DNA of 38,064 nucleotides, from NCBI GenBank assembly GCA_027310665.1, contig DAIDAJ010000027.1, positions 1 through 38,064 on the forward strand, given 5' to 3'. This stretch comes from Sideroxydans sp. (GTDB lineage Bacteria > Pseudomonadota > Gammaproteobacteria > Burkholderiales > Gallionellaceae). Position 1 is the stretch's first letter. Each line of letters opens with the position of its first letter. Below are positions 1 through 5,784 of this stretch, piece by piece. The notes below the pieces were generated by a model. It was not told the DNA's origin. It saw only the letters and a program-made list of their open reading frames with translations, and did not search any database. The position numbers and the translations under genes are program-made.

Positions 1-71
1 AGATCAACACGCTCTACCGTCCACGGTTCGTTTATCCCCAGCAAGTGCCGGTACAGTTCTTTGCTTTCCAT
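1..71 (-). CDS. ISL3-family transposase, N-terminal fragment (runs off the window)
   Basis: The ATG at 71 on the minus strand opens a frame reading MESKELYRHLLGINEPWTVE and continuing past the window edge. The pattern 'LYxHLLG(I/L)xxPWxVxxV' is typical of the N-terminus of ISL3-family transposases, DDE recombinases that move the element by cut-and-paste. Only 23 codons are visible, so the family call rests on this short stretch. Whether the gene is intact cannot be told from here. Confidence 0.55.
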   Translation of the reverse strand, partial: MESKELYRHLLGINEPWTVERVD

Positions 72-137
72 CGCTCGTCTCCCAACCAAGTCAGAGACGA
101 TAGATTAGCTTTTACCCACGCAATTGTCAGATGAACC
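1..137 (-). mobile_element. End of an ISL3-like insertion sequence (partial)
   Basis: The left edge holds the first codons of a transposase on the minus strand. Upstream of it, at about 107-137, lies a segment that on the minus strand begins GGTTCATC and ends in AAAAGC, the general form of an ISL3-family terminal inverted repeat. The IS boundary is therefore inferred to be near 137. The other end lies outside the window, so neither the inverted-repeat partner nor a target duplication can be checked. Confidence 0.5.
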
Positions 138-149
138 ATAATTAGAATA

Positions 150-175
150 ATAGGGGACAGACTACGTTTTCTGAG
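150..175 (+). repeat. Dispersed GGGGACAGACTACG-type short repeat
   Basis: The string GGGGACAGACTACGTTTTC lies between the IS end and the kinase remnant. It matches the general form of short GGGG(A/T)CAGACT repeats that are scattered through many proteobacterial genomes, often near Y1 (REP-type) transposase genes. It is related to, but not identical with, the GGGGTCAGCATCG copies elsewhere in this window. Confidence 0.4.
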
Positions 176-180
176 TGACA

Positions 181-327
181 ATGACATCATCGACCAGCAA
201 TAAGCGCATCGTCATCATCGCCGAGCCGAACGGCGCGGGTAAGACAACCTTTGCGAAAATCAAAGGGGTCAGCATCGCAATTATTTTGCACTGGATGAGG
301 GATGTGAGTGCTTTCGACGCGCAATAG
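181..327 (+). pseudogene. Truncated P-loop kinase / zeta-toxin-like gene remnant
   Basis: The frame from ATG 181 reads RIVIIAEPNGAGKTTFAK. This is the beta1-Walker A segment of zeta-toxin-like AAA kinases (usually about 190 aa, with 'IIAGPNGAGKTTFA'). After about 27 residues the similarity stops exactly where a dispersed repeat (255-290) begins, and the frame ends after 48 codons. The first glycine of the usual AGPNGAGKT is Glu here. No catalytic or substrate-binding part remains, so this is a dead fragment. The gene was apparently interrupted or deleted up to the repeat. Confidence 0.6.
255..290 (+). repeat. GAAAATCAAAGGGGTCAGCATCGCAAT dispersed repeat, copy 1
   Basis: The 27 bases starting at 255 are identical to those starting at 1139. 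The copy begins at the point where similarity of the kinase remnant to its family ends, which makes it a likely junction of an insertion or deletion. Confidence 0.6.
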
Positions 328-502
328 GCCATCATGACGGGCTTCTGAATTAATGGGCTGCGCATTTAATTATTACAGACTGTGGCGATCTTCAGGAACC
401 TTCTTTTTTTACTACTTGGTATTGTGAATATCGCCCCTATTGCTACTCCAATACCGTAATGTGACTTTATGTATCACCAACTCTCCTTCACTGGGTAGCA
501 TA

Positions 503-1138
503 ATGGATAAAACTATAAGTCATCTTTCTAACGGTAAAGTGGGAAATTATCAAGTTCATGACATGCTTCGTTTTGCTCAATTGTTATTGGTCATGTGTGC
601 TTTGCTTCTAAGTAACTTGGTTATGGCCAAAGGTGGTGGCGGTGGTGGTAGTGGTAGTGGGCATGGCGGTGGGCATAGTAGCTCTAGTAATGCCAGTGCA
701 AATAACCGCTCTAACCAATTAAATCCAAATAACGACGCGTACTGGCAATCTCGCGGTAGTAGCGAACGCCCAAATGATTTTTCTTCCGAATCCAAGGTAT
801 CGCCAGTTACTGGATATGGTAGTGACTACAATGGCGATAATGTAAATAACCGCGCTAACCAACTAAATCCAAACAATGACGCGTACTGGCAATCTCGCGG
901 TAATAGCGAACGTCCAAATGACTTTTCTCTTGAAACTAAGGGGTCATCGGCTGCTGAAAATGGTGGTGATGACGATAGCGACAGTGCAAATAACCACGCC
1001 AATCAATTAAATCCAAACAATGATGCGTACTGGAGTTCTCGCGGTAATATTGAACGCCAAAGTAACTATTCTTCCGAAACTAAGTCGTCGCCAGCTGCCG
1101 GAAATGGTGAGGACGACGATGATAATAATGAGGACTAG
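503..1138 (+). CDS. Exported protein with three 48-residue tandem repeats
   Basis: This is an unrecognised exported protein. A hydrophobic segment (MLRFAQLLLVMCALLLSNLVMA, coded from 563) acts as the likely signal peptide. A Gly-rich stretch (KGGGGGGSGSGHGGGH) and a Ser-rich stretch follow. Three tandem units then begin at 701, 845 and 989, exactly 144 bp apart. Each carries the core NN(R/H)xNQLNPNNDAYWxSRG followed by ERxxx(D/N)(F/Y)SxE, and the linkers become more acidic, ending DDDDNNED. The start could be ATG 440, 503 or 563; 563 gives the most compact signal peptide. The gene is more AT-rich than the rest of the window and lies between two copies of a dispersed repeat, which suggests horizontal transfer. 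The NQLNPNN-AYW core recurs in other proteobacterial hypothetical proteins as I recall, but no function is known to me. Confidence 0.7.
   Translation: MDKTISHLSNGKVGNYQVHDMLRFAQLLLVMCALLLSNLVMAKGGGGGGSGSGHGGGHSSSSNASANNRSNQLNPNNDAYWQSRGSSERPNDFSSESKVSPVTGYGSDYNGDNVNNRANQLNPNNDAYWQSRGNSERPNDFSLETKGSSAAENGGDDDSDSANNHANQLNPNNDAYWSSRGNIERQSNYSSETKSSPAAGNGEDDDDNNED
701..1132 (+). repeat. Three tandem 144-bp coding repeats
   Basis: Units start at 701, 845 and 989 with an exact period of 144 bp (48 codons). The first 60 bases of each unit (AATAACC...TACTGG...TCTCGCGGTA) are nearly identical, while the 3' part of each unit diverges. This fits recent in-frame duplication with the core under constraint. 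Confidence 0.85.
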
Positions 1139-1173
1139 GAAAATCAAAGGGGTCAGCATCGCAATAGTTTCAA
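1139..1173 (+). repeat. GAAAATCAAAGGGGTCAGCATCGCAAT dispersed repeat, copy 2
   Basis: The repeat starts directly after the TAG stop codon of the tandem-repeat protein and matches the copy at 255 for 27 bases. The two copies bracket the AT-rich repeat-protein gene in direct orientation. Confidence 0.65.
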
Positions 1174-1229
1174 GATGTATAGTTAATGAAAACAAAACCG
1201 ACCACGGTTTCCTAGCAGCAACGTTCCCC

Positions 1230-1257
1230 TTGCCTTTATTTCCCCTGCCGCTAGAAT
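1230..1257 (+). promoter_or_regulatory. Sigma-70-like promoter of the first toxin-antitoxin pair
   Basis: A -35 TTGCCT (1230-1235), a 16-base spacer and a -10 TAGAAT (1252-1257) lie about 30 bases before the antitoxin start. Position and order fit a promoter for the two-gene unit. Confidence 0.45.
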
Positions 1258-1289
1258 GACCGTATTCAGTCCTTATTCGGTTATCTATC

Positions 1290-1571
1290 ATGCAAGAACA
1301 AATCATCAGCTTGACCGATTTTAAAACCTCCGCCAGCCGTTTGTTGCAGGAGACGCGTGGGGGGGCCAATATCATTTTGACGCAGAACGGCTCAGCGAGT
1401 GCGGTGGTGCAGGACTATGCAACCTACCGGGCTCAGCAAGATGCCTTCCTGATGTTGAAGCTGATGGTTCAGGGCGAGGCGGATGTGCAGAAAAATCGTC
1501 TCACTCCGCAAGCCAAGGTGTTTGATACTCTGCGCACATCTTTGCGGAAGCAGCAAAAGCAGCATGGCTGA
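1290..1571 (+). CDS. Type II antitoxin, Phd/YefM family
   Basis: A 93-aa protein. The N-terminus (ISLTDFKTSASRLLQETRGG followed by ANIILTQNGSASAVV) is the Phd/YefM fold: a small DNA-binding domain with the 'F(R/K)xxxxxxL' helix and the 'ITxxGxPxAVL'-type strand. The C-terminal part (KLMVQGEADVQKNRLTPQAK) would wrap around the toxin. It neutralises the ParE/RelE-like toxin encoded immediately downstream; the two frames overlap by 8 bases, so they are co-translated. By analogy with the family the complex represses its own promoter (candidate at 1230-1257). Confidence 0.85.
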   Translation: MQEQIISLTDFKTSASRLLQETRGGANIILTQNGSASAVVQDYATYRAQQDAFLMLKLMVQGEADVQKNRLTPQAKVFDTLRTSLRKQQKQHG

Positions 1572-1896
1572 GGCCAAGAAATATCAGGTGCTGTGGTCGC
1601 ACACGGCGCAACAGGATTTGACGGAGATCATCGAGTACATTGCACAGGATAGCATTGGCGATGTGCTGGCGATCCTGCAAAAGCTGGAAACCAAAGCCGC
1701 TCTTTTGATTACCTTGCCCAATCGCGGTCGCGTCGTGCCCGAGCTTTTGCATACCGGCATTTCGCAATACAGGGAGTTGATCAGCGCGCCCTGGCGCATC
1801 GTTTACCGGGTTGATAACAAGCAGGTCTTGATTATGGCGGTGTTGGATAGTCGGCGTGATTTGCAGGCGGTGTTGCTCAACCGATTAGCAAGGTGA
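1564..1896 (+). CDS. Type II toxin, ParE/RelE superfamily
   Basis: A 110-aa protein starting at ATG 1564 inside the end of the antitoxin gene. The motifs W(S)xxAQxDLxEIIEYIA near the N-terminus, then NRGRVVPEL, YRELI...PWRIVYRV and VLDSRRDLQAVLL at the C-terminus, are the ParE/RelE core (about 95-110 aa). Family members poison gyrase (ParE) or cut mRNA on the ribosome (RelE); which applies cannot be decided from sequence alone. The 'RELI(S)xPWRIVYRVD' segment is typical of ParE-type toxins. It looks intact and is paired with its antitoxin. Confidence 0.85.
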   Translation: MAEAKKYQVLWSHTAQQDLTEIIEYIAQDSIGDVLAILQKLETKAALLITLPNRGRVVPELLHTGISQYRELISAPWRIVYRVDNKQVLIMAVLDSRRDLQAVLLNRLAR

Positions 1897-1902
1897 CGTA
1901 TC

Positions 1903-2097
1903 ATGCGGGCTGTCGAATTTCACTCAATAGTTGAAGATGGGCATATTGCGGTGCCCAAAACTACCCATTTGGCAGATGGCTTGTCAGTCAGGGTTTTGAT
2001 TCTGCTGGATGAAACGTCAGAGGAACAAAGTGTCGATGCAAAAAGTGTATGGGAGCAAACCGCGGGTGCATGGCAGAGCGGCCAATTGATTAGGTAG
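1903..2097 (+). CDS. Small antitoxin-like protein
   Basis: A 64-aa protein starting six bases after the toxin stop. The pattern AVEFxSIVEDGHIAVPK...LADGLSVRVLILLDE resembles small AbrB/VapB-like proteins ('V(E)xxxxNGxIxxP...GxxVRVxVL') that act as antitoxins. The second half (DAKSVWEQTAGAWQSGQLIR) would be the partner-binding tail. No PIN-domain or other toxin follows, so it is either an orphan or the remains of a pair. Its position suggests co-transcription with the ParE unit. Confidence 0.5.
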   Translation: MRAVEFHSIVEDGHIAVPKTTHLADGLSVRVLILLDETSEEQSVDAKSVWEQTAGAWQSGQLIR

Positions 2098-2124
2098 CCA
2101 CAGCACCGCGGAGAGATGGTGCAG

Positions 2125-2277
2125 ATGCAAGCCCCTGTCTCGCATTTGAAAGACCCCGATCTGCAAAAAGCCCCGCAGGCGTTGATGCGCGCTTCCGAAA
2201 GGGCGCGTCAATTGGCCGAACAAACCGGCACGCCCTTTGTTGTGCGCAAATCTGTTGCGACTGACCAGCGGAAATAG
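2125..2277 (+). CDS. Small antitoxin-like ORF (50 aa)
   Basis: This short frame reads MQAPVSHLKDPDLQKAPQAL and then ASERARQLAEQTGTPFVVRK. The pattern 'AxxRAxxxAxxLAxxTGTPxVV' is familiar from small antitoxin-type proteins that precede toxin genes in beta- and cyanobacteria. ATG 2125 is chosen over 2116 because GGAGAG (2110-2115) lies at a good distance before it but directly abuts 2116. No toxin follows; the next sequence is a decayed cupin gene. It is either an orphan antitoxin or half of a broken pair. Confidence 0.45.
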   Translation: MQAPVSHLKDPDLQKAPQALMRASERARQLAEQTGTPFVVRKSVATDQRK

Positions 2278-2348
2278 CCAGTTTGACTGGGTTGCATCAC
2301 ATTCGCCTTATACACATCACCCGCAAGGGCGATGTTCATTTTGGGCCA

Positions 2349-2384
2349 TTCATCCCAACTAATGTGAACCTCACCTGCCGGAGC
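2349..2384 (+). repeat. 36-bp repeat, copy A, ahead of the cupin N-terminal fragment
   Basis: ATTCATCCCAACTAATGTGA and the following 16 bases match 32 of 36 positions of a copy at 4652-4687. All four differences are transitions. On the minus strand the two copies read AGEVHISWDE and AGEIHVSWDE, so they may descend from coding sequence. Each copy lies just upstream of a different fragment of the same gene family. Confidence 0.6.
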
Positions 2385-2389
2385 TATTC

Positions 2390-2565
2390 ATGCATCCCAA
2401 ACCAGTCCCTGATCGCCGACCTTGGCCTGCAACCGCATCCCGAGGGCGGCTACTATCGGGAGATATTCCGCTCCGAAAGCCGGGTGCAGCCGGGTGATCA
2501 CCGCGCCGAGCGCAGCGCGCTGACGGCGATCTATTTCCTGTTGGTGGCGGGGCAGCATATCTTCA
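2390..2565 (+). pseudogene. Cupin_5 (DUF985) gene, N-terminal fragment
   Basis: From the ATG at 2390 the sequence codes MHPK and, after a one-base shift, continues QSLIADLGLQPHPEGGYYRE and FRSESRV...RSALTAIYFLLVAGQH. This is the N-terminal third of the DUF985/cupin_5 family (about 150-165 aa). Similarity stops at about 2565, before the metal-binding 'SxWHRV' segment. The gene is both frameshifted and truncated. The matching C-terminal part occurs 2.1 kb downstream at 4704-4916 in the same orientation. Confidence 0.7.
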
Positions 2566-2818
2566 TGTTGCGTACCTGCTGGTTAATCATCTTCGCATTT
2601 GCAGGCGTCACATTTGGTCAAGGGCGAGTGAGAACCGATGTTGCCGCAAGAGGCAGCGCTACGTCCCGGCTGAAGTGAAGCGGGGTTATGATTTCGCATT
2701 CTTGGTAAAGCTATCCCGATCTTTGCATTTTTCATCTGTCTTTAATCCCAATAAGAGCCTGTGCTTACTTTTGCCAAGCACAATTTGTGATCTAGCGCAG
2801 ATCAAAGTGAGGTGCAAA

Positions 2819-3256
2819 ATGTCGGGTGAGCAACAAAGCGAACCTCTCGATAGGGTGACTGTGATCAAGCCTGCTGACGCAAAGCAGGGGGCTGATCACG
2901 ATGATGAGGCCAACCACAATATTGAGTCCGAAGCACCAGTCGCGGCAGCGGATTCTGCGGCGGTCATGGTTCGTGCGACCCCTTACTCGCACATGAATGT
3001 GCCTCTCGGCGTGCTGGCTATCATCGCGTTCGTCGCTGCCCTGTATCTGGCGCGCGCCTTTTTTGTGCCATTGTTGATCGGTATTCTCGCGAGCTACACA
3101 CTTAACCCGGTAGTGGGATGGCTCAAAGCGTGTTACGTGCCCCGCCCCGTGGGAGCAGCCCTGGTCTTGGCTGCGCTGGTCGGCAGCCTGTCCTGGATTG
3201 CGTTTTCATTGAGTGACGATGCAGCAGCGATAATCAAGAAGCAGGGGTCTTTTTAA
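2819..3256 (+). pseudogene. AI-2E family transporter, truncated N-terminal fragment
   Basis: ATG 2819, after an AGGTG ribosome site, opens a 145-aa frame. The first 55 residues are polar. Then MNVPLGVLAIIAFVAALYLA and FFVPLLIGILASYTLNPVVGWL match the first membrane segments of the AI-2E/PerM (YdiK, YhhT) permease family, followed by PRPVGAALVLAALVGSLSWIAFSL. Family members have about 350-650 aa and eight membrane segments. Here the frame ends after 'AAAIIKKQGSF', so about two thirds or more of the protein is missing. It is probably non-functional, though a short membrane peptide could still be made. It directly precedes a DUF5670-like gene and the yqj operon. Confidence 0.65.
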
Positions 3257-3271
3257 AGAAAGGTTGAAATC

Positions 3272-3409
3272 ATGCTTTATACCATTGCTGTAGTTATGCT
3301 CGTCCTGTGGTTGTTGGGTTTGATCACATCCACCACCATGGGCGGTTTCATCCACGTTCTGCTGGTGATTGCTATTGTGATTGTCTTGCTGAGGGTAATA
3401 AGGGGATAA
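3272..3409 (+). CDS. Small two-helix membrane protein, lmo0937/DUF5670-like
   Basis: A 45-residue protein consisting almost only of two hydrophobic helices, MLYTIAVVMLVLWLLGLITS and MGGFIHVLLVIAIVIVLLRV, with a short basic tail. This is the usual size and pattern of the lmo0937-type small membrane proteins, whose second helix normally contains 'GGxIHxLLVIAIV(V)xLxxL'. A ribosome site AAAGG lies eight bases before the ATG. Such genes commonly accompany stress-related membrane genes like the yqj set that follows. The molecular role is unknown. Confidence 0.75.
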   Translation: MLYTIAVVMLVLWLLGLITSTTMGGFIHVLLVIAIVIVLLRVIRG

Positions 3410-3501
3410 CGCTTCCGGGTAAGTGAAACAGTGCGTGGCAAAGTAATCAGGCACGTGCATAAGTAACCGTGTATCACTCAATTCACAAAGGAGTAATAGT
3501 C

Positions 3502-3834
3502 ATGGCAACGAAAACAATGAATGAACGTTCAAGCACAGCAGTCTCCAAAGATAAACTCATGGAAGATTTGCGATTAGTAATGGCCGATGCCGAGACGCTG
3601 TTGCATGCGACCGCTGGTCAGGCGAGTGAAGGTGCTGTTGCCGCCCGTGCCCGCATCCAGAAAAGCCTGCAAACTGTCAAGGAGAGCCTGGTTGACGCCG
3701 AAGAAGCCGTGATCGAGCACACCAAAGAGGCCGCCAAAGTCACTGATCAGTATGTCCACGAAAATCCCTGGAAGGCAATTGGTATTTCTGCCTGCGTGGG
3801 CGCGATTATCGGGATGTTGATCGCAAGGCGTTAA
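3502..3834 (+). CDS. YqjD/ElaB family (DUF883) membrane-anchored protein
   Basis: A 110-aa protein: a long amphipathic helix (about residues 15-80) with heptad-like Ala/Glu/Lys content, then VHENPWKAIGISACVGAIIGMLIARR, the C-terminal membrane anchor with the GxxxG-like pattern seen in DUF883. In E. coli, YqjD is an inner-membrane protein that binds ribosomes in stationary phase; that role is inferred here from the family. The start at 3502 is supported by AAAGGAG at 3487-3493. It begins the yqjD-yqjE-yqjK-like unit, with three bases between its stop and the next start. Confidence 0.85.
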   Translation: MATKTMNERSSTAVSKDKLMEDLRLVMADAETLLHATAGQASEGAVAARARIQKSLQTVKESLVDAEEAVIEHTKEAAKVTDQYVHENPWKAIGISACVGAIIGMLIARR

Positions 3835-3837
3835 AGC

Positions 3838-4215
3838 ATGTCGCAACCGACCGGACTGCTGGCGTCGCTAAAACGTTTGACGGGCACTATACTCGCCATC
3901 ATTCAGACGCGGCTCGATCTGTTATCCATCGAGCTGGAGGAAGAGAGGCTGCGCGTAAGACAAATGCTGTTGTATGGCAGCCTTGCTCTTTTCTTCTTTG
4001 GTTTGGCTATCTTGCTGTTGACGGTGTTTGTCGTGGCTCTGTTTTGGGATACTTACCGTCTGCAGGTAGTGGGGGGGCTGGCAGTGTTTTTTTTCGTCGC
4101 CGGACTGCTGCTATGGAATGCATTGCGTCGCCTGGCTCGAGAAAGACCCAAACTCTTTTCCTCCAGCCTGGCCGAATTGGCCGATGACATCGACAGGCTT
4201 ACGCCCAAGCCATGA
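3838..4215 (+). CDS. YqjE-like membrane protein (phage holin III superfamily)
   Basis: A 125-aa protein with an N-terminal amphipathic region (LLASLKRLTGTILAIIQTRL, then DLLSIELEEERLRVRQ), two transmembrane helices (about residues 43-67 and 75-95) and a basic/acidic tail. The 'LxxTRLxLLxxELxEExxR' motif is the hallmark of YqjE (DUF1469). The gene sits between yqjD- and yqjK-like genes and overlaps the latter by four bases (ATGA), so the two are translationally coupled. The function is not established; it is thought to act in the inner membrane with YqjD. Confidence 0.85.
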   Translation: MSQPTGLLASLKRLTGTILAIIQTRLDLLSIELEEERLRVRQMLLYGSLALFFFGLAILLLTVFVVALFWDTYRLQVVGGLAVFFFVAGLLLWNALRRLARERPKLFSSSLAELADDIDRLTPKP

Positions 4216-4571
4216 AAAAGCAACTTGCTAATCTGGCTGATCGCCGCCTTGAAATATTAAAAAGAATCGAGGCCCAGCGTATGGAAATGGCCGACATCTC
4301 CGGGCATTTGCAAAAAACCATGGGAATCGTTGACGTTGGACTGAAGGGAGTGCGTCTCGTCTACAGACATCCCGTAATGGTGGTTGGCGGGTTAACAGCA
4401 CTACTGATATGGCGCCGTAAAGGAATTGCCGGTGTTGCGGAAAAAGGGTGGCGCTGGCTGTATCGTTACCCGTCAGCGATTCTATTCGTTCTGAAACTCA
4501 TTTTATCCGCAACTCATTCTCATGGTGAGGAGCGAAATGCTGAAGTTGTGTCGGATACATCATCAAGCTAA
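4212..4571 (+). CDS. YqjK-like protein
   Basis: A 119-aa protein. The basic N-terminus RRLEILKRIEAQRMEMADIS is followed by a coiled-coil-like helix, then HPVMVVGGLTALLIWRRKGI and KGWRWLYRYPSAILFVLKLI, which match the YqjK pattern 'RRxxLxxRIxxQRxxLA...RHPxxxxxxxAxLxxxRP'. It is the third gene of the yqjDEK-type operon and starts inside the end of the yqjE-like gene. The stop codon is followed immediately by a dispersed-repeat-like sequence (4572-4606), which probably marks the end of the unit. Confidence 0.75.
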   Translation: MKKQLANLADRRLEILKRIEAQRMEMADISGHLQKTMGIVDVGLKGVRLVYRHPVMVVGGLTALLIWRRKGIAGVAEKGWRWLYRYPSAILFVLKLILSATHSHGEERNAEVVSDTSSS

Positions 4572-4606
4572 GAAAATCAAAGGTGCCGGAGTCGAAAGCG
4601 AATTAA
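4572..4606 (+). repeat. Diverged copy of the AATCAAAGG dispersed repeat
   Basis: GAAAATCAAAGGTGCCGGAGTCG begins right after the TAA of the yqjK-like gene. It shares GAAAATCAAAGG with copies at 255 and 1139, then follows the related form CAGAGTCGAATTA. It is more diverged than those copies. Confidence 0.4.
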
Positions 4607-4651
4607 AAGAGGTCGTGTTCGTATATTCCTTTCGAACCATTTACCTCGGTT

Positions 4652-4687
4652 ATTCATCCCAGCTAACGTGAATCTCACCTGCCGAAG
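4652..4687 (+). repeat. 36-bp repeat, copy B, ahead of the cupin C-terminal fragment
   Basis: Matches copy A (2349-2384) at 32 of 36 positions and lies just upstream of the C-terminal cupin_5 fragment. Confidence 0.6.
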
Positions 4688-4703
4688 ATAGGGGGAAACG
4701 GGC

Positions 4704-4916
4704 GTGGCAAGGTTCATCATCGGAAGCGGCGCAGCGCCCATCCACGCCGTCCCGGCAGGCACGTGGCAGGCCGCACGGACTCTGGGGGAATACGCCTTGC
4801 TGGGGTGCTATGTCGGGCCGGGTTTCGATTTCAGCGATTTTCATATGGCGAAGGACGATGCGGAGATACGCAGTATCATCACACTGCAGGGCGAGGTGTA
4901 TGCAGCCTGCTTGTGA
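4704..4916 (+). pseudogene. Cupin_5 (DUF985) gene, C-terminal fragment
   Basis: The frame reads GSGAAPIHAVPAGTWQAART followed by LGEYALLGCYVGPGFDFSDF. This is the conserved C-terminal end of DUF985 cupins ('VPAGxWQAAR..GxYxLVGCxVxPGFxFxDF'), then 25 unrelated residues. The N-terminal two thirds is absent; the N-terminal third lies at 2390-2565 in the same orientation. The central 'WHRVxxDExWxxxxG' region is found in neither piece. This is a broken gene split by the segment carrying the AI-2E fragment and the yqj operon. Confidence 0.7.
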
Positions 4917-4978
4917 ATACGCATTGCAATATGTCTTGGGCAATTGCCCCGGCGAAAATCCAACGAAAGGAAGAAGAT

Positions 4979-5677
4979 ATGCAACAGACCATGTGGCAAG
5001 ATCGAACCGATGAAACAAGATGGTCGCAAAGTGCATATCAAGTGCTTGTGCTGACAGCAGTGACCTTGGGGTGCATCGGCATTACCGATGATGCGCATGC
5101 GCAAAGCGGCAAGCTGGGCGTATACACGGGCACGGTCGCCGTTTCTGGCACCATGACGGAGAATCGGGGCAAGGAGACCTATCACGCGGATGTGAAGATC
5201 AGCCTGCCTCTCACCGAGGGCAGCAGTAGCTCCGCGATGGCAGATATGAGCGATGTCGATAAACCGAGTGCGATGGCCCTGATCACGCAATGGGATGTGG
5301 CGGGGAAGGAAACCGTTCCTGACCAAAGGGACGGCAAGCTCGACTCCTGGCATTGCTCCATTGCGGGCCCGACCGAGGTGCCGATGAATGCGTCAGGGGT
5401 GCTCAATGTGGATTACCGCGCAAAGACGCATTCGATGTCCATTGCGCTGGTTTCTACCAGGACGATTCCTCTCAAGTGCGTGCATTCGCGGACAGGCCCT
5501 TACAAAAAAGATATGGCTGTCAGTCTGGTGATAGGAACCACAGTGATGGGCGAACCATTTAAAGAGCTACCCTTTGCCGATCCGGCGCGATTGGCGGCCA
5601 CATACAAGCTCGTGCCCCCGGCAGAAACCGGCTTTGGCCCGATCGACATGGTGTGGGATTTGCGCTTGTCGCGCTGA
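4979..5677 (+). CDS. Exported protein of unknown function
   Basis: A 232-aa protein. ATG 4979 follows a strong GAAAGGAAG site; longer frames upstream run over the cupin fragment and are not used. An N-terminal segment (SAYQVLVLTAVTLGCIGITD, then DAHAQ|SG) is a likely signal peptide with an AHA-Q cleavage site. The mature part is beta-rich (GVYTGTVAVSGTMTENRGKE and similar strands), with two cysteines (WHC, LKC) that could form a disulfide and a repeated Ser stretch (GSSSSAMADMS). I do not recognise the family. It is probably periplasmic or outer-membrane associated. It is monocistronic, between the cupin fragment and a dispersed repeat. Confidence 0.7.
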   Translation: MQQTMWQDRTDETRWSQSAYQVLVLTAVTLGCIGITDDAHAQSGKLGVYTGTVAVSGTMTENRGKETYHADVKISLPLTEGSSSSAMADMSDVDKPSAMALITQWDVAGKETVPDQRDGKLDSWHCSIAGPTEVPMNASGVLNVDYRAKTHSMSIALVSTRTIPLKCVHSRTGPYKKDMAVSLVIGTTVMGEPFKELPFADPARLAATYKLVPPAETGFGPIDMVWDLRLSR

Positions 5678-5719
5678 ATTGAATTGTCTGGGAAAGGCGG
5701 CTGCTCATGTTCGCGCAGC

Positions 5720-5752
5720 TAATGGGGGCAGCATCGAATTGTTCTAAACTTG
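5720..5752 (+). repeat. GGGGGCAGCATCGAATTGTT dispersed repeat copy
   Basis: The sequence AATGGGGGCAGCATCGAATTGTT shares GGGGNCAGCATCG(A/C)A with the copies at 255, 1139 and 6597. It lies between the exported-protein gene and the phosphatase gene. Confidence 0.5.
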
Positions 5753-5784
5753 AAATAACAATTTCTTCTTGAGGTGGTTTTCCC

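Noticed and set aside
2790-2804. GATCT-AGCGC-AGATC inverted repeat as an FNR/ANR site before the AI-2E fragment
   Set aside because: The half-site spacing (GAT-N9-ATC) does not fit the TTGAT-N4-ATCAA consensus, so I see only an unexplained small palindrome.
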